DNA of 64,000 bases from Poronia punctata (taxonomy: Eukaryota > Ascomycota > Sordariomycetes > Xylariales > Xylariaceae). Position numbers and translations under genes: made by a program. Each line of letters opens with the position of its first letter. Within the stretch, counting starts at the first letter, position 1. The stretch is taken from positions 76,345 through 140,344 of the forward strand of contig MU401471.1 in assembly GCA_022579005.1 (NCBI GenBank), read 5' to 3'. Under the pieces are notes generated by a model. It had not been told where the DNA came from, did no database searches, and saw nothing but the letters and a program-made list of their open reading frames with translations. Below, one piece after another: positions 57,796 through 64,000 of this stretch.

Positions 57796-60700
57796 AAGCA
57801 GACGATCAAGGAGAAAACCAGATGGACCATCATCTGAACAATCTGCACTGGCGAAGAGTCTGCGGACAGGCCAGACAAAATAGCTGCGCATAAGAAGCAG
57901 TCCGTGCTTACCTGGGTTAGGCAATTGGGATAGACACGAGAATGGCTAACCTACAAGATTAGCGGGTGAGTAGCATATAGATAAGCATATAGACGTACAT
58001 CAGAACAAGAAGGCGGAGGTGGCAAGTATGATGCAAATTGCAATATAACAGAAGGGAGATACTATGTTGCAAGTTGGGCTCGAGCGAACCAGTTATCTAG
58101 GTTACCGTTAGTTGTTCCTTTCCCCCTAGCCCCGAGGGCGATGGCAGCGACGCAGCAACAAAGTTTAAATATGCGACTTGACAAGCCTTACCTTGTTTAC
58201 ACCATTGAGCAAACCAAAACAAAAGACACGAGCTATTGCTATTACAAACCTAAACTCAACCCCTGAAAAACATATATATCCAGATAGATATCAGATGCAA
58301 CAGTTAATAGGTACTAGAGTATCGGCTGTAAATGACAACCAGCACCAATGGCAATTCATAGTAAAACAAGAATAAAGTTTGGGTAGCTTTGATGCTGGTG
58401 AATATCGGCAAATACATACCTAAGCTAACCTCAAGTAGGTAGGCCTCACAAATAGAGACTAGGTAGGCAGTACTTGTACGTGCATCATGAGTACGTACTT
58501 TAAACACACCCTCTACCTACATGTACACGTATAGGAGTATCTACTCGTAAGTATTTCAAGGCATATATACATGAAAATACGTATTTTGTTGCCAGCTTAT
58601 GTACGTGTAGGTCTTTTATCTTGTAATTACTACTATGCGGCCCTGTTGAAAACTGACTGACTAGCATGTCCAGTTTAGTTCGACCACACCAGGACTCCTA
58701 TGTGGGCAATCTCAGATTCCTCGAGGCCAACACGTAATAAACAAGGTTTACCTACAGTGATGAAATCACGCAAATATCAGGGCACTTATACTAGCTGTAA
58801 TAGTTATATTATCTACTATTTGGCCAGAAAACCCCAACGCTTGCTCACTTGGGCAATATATACTCGGTTCATGGGACTCGATTGCCTACAGGCTACGAGT
58901 ACTAAATTTGAAAGTAAGGGCTTGGATATTACAGGTATTCATGTACGAGTACATTTGGAGATATCTTCCTAAATGTAAATACTTAGGTACATGCACAAAG
59001 TGTGGGCTGACATCAAGGTGGCTTGGCATATCATGAACTGCCTGCCCACCTACCCACACACACACACACACACATGCAGTTTCTACTCACGAGTACAGAG
59101 GCATGTTTGTAGGTTTCAAGCATTGACTATTAATTCATGTCTGCCGTTTGGTATGGTTGTTTTTTAAGCTTATCAGATTGTCCTGTCCTCTATCCCAAGC
59201 CTTCCATTTCATATGGGTTTATACCTATAATCGGCGCTCTTATCTAAAGCAACATTATTGATCTGATGCAAGGATCTACCGGTGTAGAGTCGAAACAAGT
59301 TTGATCGGAAAGCTTGCTTTCTCATAACTACAATATCAAGACCTATAAAGCTTGTAGGAGCTACCCGGTATAGCACATCAAACCTAGTATTAGTTGTCAA
59401 ACATACGAGTAGAAAGGTGGGTGCATCACTCAAAAATCCCCAAGCTTACTTGAAGACATTGTGTTATGTGTACGAGTATGCACATCTTGTAGGCCTATAC
59501 CAGGTATCTATCTTTAGGTATCTATAATAGCACATACCCGCCTGCCTACTACCTGTTCGATCGAAGCCCACCTTGTTTACTTAAGCTCGAGGACATCAAG
59601 TTGCACTTTTGAGTAGCTCACTTTGTTACTATAATTGCTACCACCTAACTTAGGTGTTTACAGACATGCGACAGGCATAGATAAGTGACGGTTATAAGTC
59701 GACCCTGAAGACTGTCTAATACTACCTATCTTGCATTAAATAAGTATCTAGTAGCATGCGGCAACGGTTTTATCAACCGTTGTACCAAAGTCCATATGGA
59801 GGTAAGCCACGCAGGGAAGTACATACCATGCCATGTCCTGCACGTATATATTTTGACGCCACATGTGGTCAAGAAACGTCTAACCTAGCAGTCTTGCGTG
59901 AGTGAGAATCCCCAATTACAAAAACCTCTACCAAATCAGGCAATTTCGTAATATGTCCTGTCATGCAAACCTAGAATCATCTGATGATTAGGTAACACAG
60001 TTATTCATCTTAGTACAGCCCGGCGCTGTCAGAAAGTCGGAGAGTTTCAAAAGGGTGAATGTGGCATTGGCATTGAATGCATATCCCCATCTTCTTGATT
60101 GGTGGAGTCCTCTACCCAAGCTCTGTATGACAATGCTTTTCTTGCTACCAGCAAGACTACTTGGAACTGACAGAATTGGGCACATAGACTGCTTTCTGAC
60201 GGTCCCAAGGGTCTGGGTGGTATTCTCTGATGCTTGGGGAACGATAAAAAGCAGACAAGGTTCGGGTGATGAGGCCATGCCATGCCCTAGCTGAACCAGC
60301 CCTACCAGGCCAAGCTGACTTAATTACATGGGTAAGCAGGAATAATAACCAAGTCTTCCTTATTATGCTGCCTGCCAAATTCCTCCACCTCTTCTATTAC
60401 CCGTTGATTGTCATTACGATCCTTGGTTTCCAAGACCATATGGAATTGATACTCGTGCTATCATCGTCGGTGAAGGGGGAAGCCTAGACTGCTGGGCACA
60501 GAAACCCCAGGTTTGGCATCTTCCTTTATTAGGTACATACCTACTCGTAGCGTATCAAGCCAGGCCTGTTTGATCACCAACGGCCCGGCCGGTGAGTTCT
60601 GGTCTGCGAAAAAAGCAGGGGTAGTACATCGTTTTTTCGACCCATTTAGGTTAACTGCAGGACTTAGCTTCTAGATTTAGTCTAGGCAGTCGAGGTATCC

Positions 60701-63700
60701 TGTCAAACATCTAGTGTACTGCTGCTGTGGGCTCCTCTGAACAGATCAACATGAGTATAGAAGAGCTTTACCGATTGGCATATTGTGTCGACTACTTTAC
60801 CTATCTACCTGAAAAAATGTTCTTGTTTGCTTTCAAACCACGGCAATAAAACATGCTTAAAGGAAGTTTATATTGATAGGTTTAGGTACCCTACCTAAAG
60901 GGTCTCTACAATGGCTCATGATAATTACAGGCAGCGCATCAAACACGTGCGTGTACGTGTAAAGTACCTGTCCAACCTAGTCACAAGCTAAAAACAAATA
61001 AATATGGGCCACTTGAAAACCAAAGTCACGCCCTTGTATTGAGAAGGCGTAAAGAAAGCTGTAAGTGACCTTTTAATACTTTGACATTTTCAGGCCAAGA
61101 GGTCTGGGCGCAATCCTTGTGCCCCCCCTGCCTCATGGTAGACCCCTGATCCTCTGACAAGGGCTTGTCCAGGCCACCACCACGATTGGCTGCCTTCCCG
61201 GCAGAATCAGAGATGACCTGCAACATGGGGTCCACACAAGTACCGAGGAGTTCCTCGTAAGTACCGTACCGTGCTTTGCGCAAGCATCGCACACGGTTTA
61301 ATGACCACAACTTTTGGCCTGATCAGCTCCCTTACCTCAAACTAATAAACCAGCGCCATCCATCGAATAATAAGGATAATTATATTATATTAGATGCTCA
61401 CCTCTGGATTTTCCCTACTGTAGTGCAATTTCTGATGCATAGGCATTACCTACATTCCTCTATATCTAAGAGCCTGCTATCAATTGCCAATTTCAATACT
61501 TGGGATATTTGATGGCACCCCATGTACTCGTACGTGTACAGCTTACAAAGGCGGGGAGCGTAAATATCCAGCAAGTACGTCTGCCTATTATACTCACACA
61601 TGCGCATTTGGTATCTACTGTTACTTTTTTCTAAGCATATGTCTTTAATAAGGGGTATCTTGAAGAACCGCCTGTATTTGGTGCTCAAATACTGAAAAGC
61701 CTGATCGATTAGGTAATCACCTCCTACTGAGGATGCGACAACTACGTGTAGGTATAAGTACTAGGTAGGTAGAAGTTGCCCATCCAACTTACTCCAGATC
61801 ATGGCGTGGCAAGGAAAGAACTTACCCCTCGGGCCCAATGTTATGGATGGCAGTGGGAGGAAATCCCAAACTGCCCGGTTCTTATGTACTCCCCTATTGG
61901 TTTCTGGGCTTCTGCTGAGGAGTTCTGGCGAGGGATCCCCTGGTTCCTGAAGCCTCATCTATCAGCAAGGGATCAATGTTGGTTATGACTAACTCTCTCA
62001 ATGTACGTATACGTGTAGGCAGATGGTCTACCTAGGTAGTATCTATCAAGCATCGCGAATTATATTTCATACTTTGCAATATTGCATCTGAAAATAGCGT
62101 CCTATCTAGCTACATACCTTGAACAAAACGTTTGCTTGATTTCTTACTGATCAAATTAACCTAGGAAAGATCAAGAAAACGATACCTATTATGAAGTACG
62201 AGTGTGATTGTACCTGGTCGACCAGAGGTTTGGGCACGCTTGGCGGTGAGTCCTTCGCCACCTCACCCTGCAGCAACACATAAAATGGCCATTTGGCTCA
62301 AAATCCAATCCAATGAGCCGCCCCGTGTGTTGCCCGAGAGGCATGCTTCTCTCTCACACTCTCTCCCTGGATAATTAACTAGGTTACCTGTTGGGCGAGG
62401 CCGCTGGATCGAGGATGTTGGCGCCTCTCTCTGCCTATTCAACTCTCCTGATAAACAACACGGCACCCCCATATTCAAATACAGCTCGGTTAATGATGTG
62501 TAACAAAACTTCAATACTTGTTGAGCACAAAATATCTACGTGTAGATTACAGGGGGAAGAACTAACCCAGGGGGCCAGGCAAGTAAATGGGACCCCGAGC
62601 AAGGGTTTGATGCACGTGTACGAGTACAAGCGCGACACTGCGGCCTTGGATGATTTACAGTACCTACGATATCCCAGTCGTGTACGTACTAGGTAGGTAA
62701 AGTGCCTGGTTCAGGTCATTACACATCACATACACACAATAGGAATGGTATGTCAAGTAAGTGAATAAACCCGGCATACTGATAAACCTCCTCGATACTG
62801 CTGTGTGGTTTTCCATTCTCTCCATTCCTCTCACTCACAATTGCCTTTTTGCTCTGCAAGGGAATTGAATAACAGAACATAACTAGGACGGTATCTAAAT
62901 TCTGACACAAGACCACACTCCATGCTGAAGAGGGGAGTCATTCATTCCCTGCTCGATGACTGACATTGGTGCAACAAGCGGGTCTTGCGCCGCGCATGTG
63001 ACGCCTTAATAGGTTTAATATGCACTTTTCTGCCTTGAAAAGTTGGGTTGGCGTTGCTTTTCACCGAGCACTGGAAGACTCATATAATAAGTACCTACAC
63101 AGCACTATTTCCCAATTAGGTATGCATATGCCTTTTACCTACCATCCGCCCTATTTTGCCCTCTTTGCCATATTATTTGTCATTGCTATCAATAGAATGT
63201 CTCTCCAACATGTAAAGTTCCTGGTTATTAAGAGTTGACTGAAGGGGGAAGAAGAGATGTTGGAATTGTGGCTGTGCTATCGGTAAGGCAAGTAATAAGT
63301 GAAGCTTGTCATCATCTACCTACCTACATGTAGTCTACTACCTACGTGTACGTGTACGTATGCGATGCTGAACTTACCCAAATAACAACAATATACTGGT
63401 ACGGCTGCTGTTGCGTTACCTTAGCAGTCTGGGGAGTGGTGGCTGGTTCGAACGCTCGGGCAGAAATGAATATGTAGCCAGCCGCCTACCTAGCAATGAC
63501 GCATAAGTCAAATAAAGTTGCCTCCATTGTGACTACCTAACTCTTGAGGAAACCAACACTTATGTAGGTAGGTAATATCATCTTGATCAGTTGATACTTG
63601 TGTGTGTAGGTGAAGCTCCAAGGCGTGTACACGTACGTGTATGCGATTCGAAAAGGTACAAAGTGATCCTAACAACTTGAGCCTCCTAACAATTGTCTTA

Positions 63701-64000
63701 AGGCTGCAACTCGTTACATATAGCCAGATCGACACGGGCGGACGTCGATCTTGGTGTTTACCTAAGGTTAATCTACTGTACGTGCTTTGGTACGACATGT
63801 CGGAAATGCTCATAATATATGCGGTGTTCCCCCGCAGCTTGGTCGATCCTTTGTCGCATGAATTTTGCACTTGCAATGCCTCCTTACAAGCTCCTCGGAA
63901 AAGATACAGACTGCCTCTTGTCGGCTTCAATACCTATCTCATAAATTCCTAGTCAACTTACTTGTACGTACTCGTAGTTAGCTAGATGTCATCTTGGCAC
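57796..64000. other. Long gene-poor terminal stretch
   Basis: About 6.2 kb with no gene I can support on either strand. It is AT-rich and dense in GTACGTGTA, CCTACC and TACTCGTA/TACGAGTA words (for example 58542-58549, 58944-58951, 60542-60549, 61525-61532, 62619-62626, 63969-63976). A CA repeat lies near 59055-59074. Frames never exceed about 140 codons and show no domain or intron-exon continuity. I see no tRNA, recognisable transposase or reverse-transcriptase remnant. Confidence 0.5.
59055..59074. repeat. CA dinucleotide microsatellite
   Basis: About ten CA units in AT-rich non-coding DNA. Confidence 0.85.

Noticed and set aside
60047..60487. Cluster of overlapping 70-96-codon frames on both strands
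   Set aside because: No frame stands out, no conserved motif, and no intron joins extend any of them.
63440..63470. GGTTCGAAC sequence resembling a tRNA B box
   Set aside because: No matching A box upstream and no cloverleaf can be folded around it.

Overview
This is a stretch of a filamentous ascomycete (Pezizomycotina) nuclear genome, most likely a sordariomycete. Genes are on both strands and widely spaced. Most are interrupted by short introns of about 48-175 nt with GTAAGT/GTATGT-type donors, CTAAC/CTGAC-like branch sites and NAG acceptors. The proteins include fungus-specific families: Tup1/RcoA, Rmp1, a fungal rhodopsin-type membrane protein, Whi5/Nrm1 and fungal Med15. I cannot name the genus; the intergenic DNA is rich in short TACTCGTA/TACGAGTA and CCTACCTA words. 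All exon models below were spliced by hand from the sequence and checked for frame continuity.

Layout. 1.9-17 kb: Tup1/RcoA corepressor (+), the RNase MRP subunit Rmp1 (-), a seven-helix rhodopsin-domain membrane protein (-), a Pro-rich protein of unknown function with an RVSF motif (-), a possible small Cys-containing gene just upstream of it (-), an EBP/EXPERA-type isomerase (+) and Tim23 (-). 17.6-31.4 kb (+): a THADA/Trm732 HEAT-repeat protein, two GPI-anchor enzymes in tandem (Las21/Gpi7 and Smp3) and Pet100. 31.8-36 kb: a TACO1/YebC-type mitochondrial translation factor (-), convergent with Pet100, then a P450 (+). 36.9-43.2 kb: a 2062-residue HEATR5/Laa1 homologue (+). 44.9-49.6 kb: a secreted, probably GPI-anchored protein (+), a small Cys-rich protein (-) and a Whi5/Nrm1-type G1/S repressor (-). 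51.9-56.4 kb: Mediator subunit 15 (-). The last 7.6 kb and the first 1.9 kb hold no gene I can support.

Functional themes. Most genes are core housekeeping: transcription control (Tup1, Med15, Whi5), mitochondrial biogenesis (Tim23, Pet100, TACO1), GPI-anchor assembly in the ER (Las21, Smp3), RNA maturation (Rmp1, Trm732) and clathrin/AP-1 traffic (Laa1). The accessory-looking genes are the rhodopsin-domain protein, the P450, the EBP-like protein, the secreted protein and the two small Cys-rich proteins. There is no biosynthetic cluster, CRISPR array, recognisable transposon or confident tRNA gene. I see no clear sign of a wholly new system. The items most worth checking are the RVSF protein, the small genes, a strong intergenic palindrome and the dispersed TACTCGTA word.
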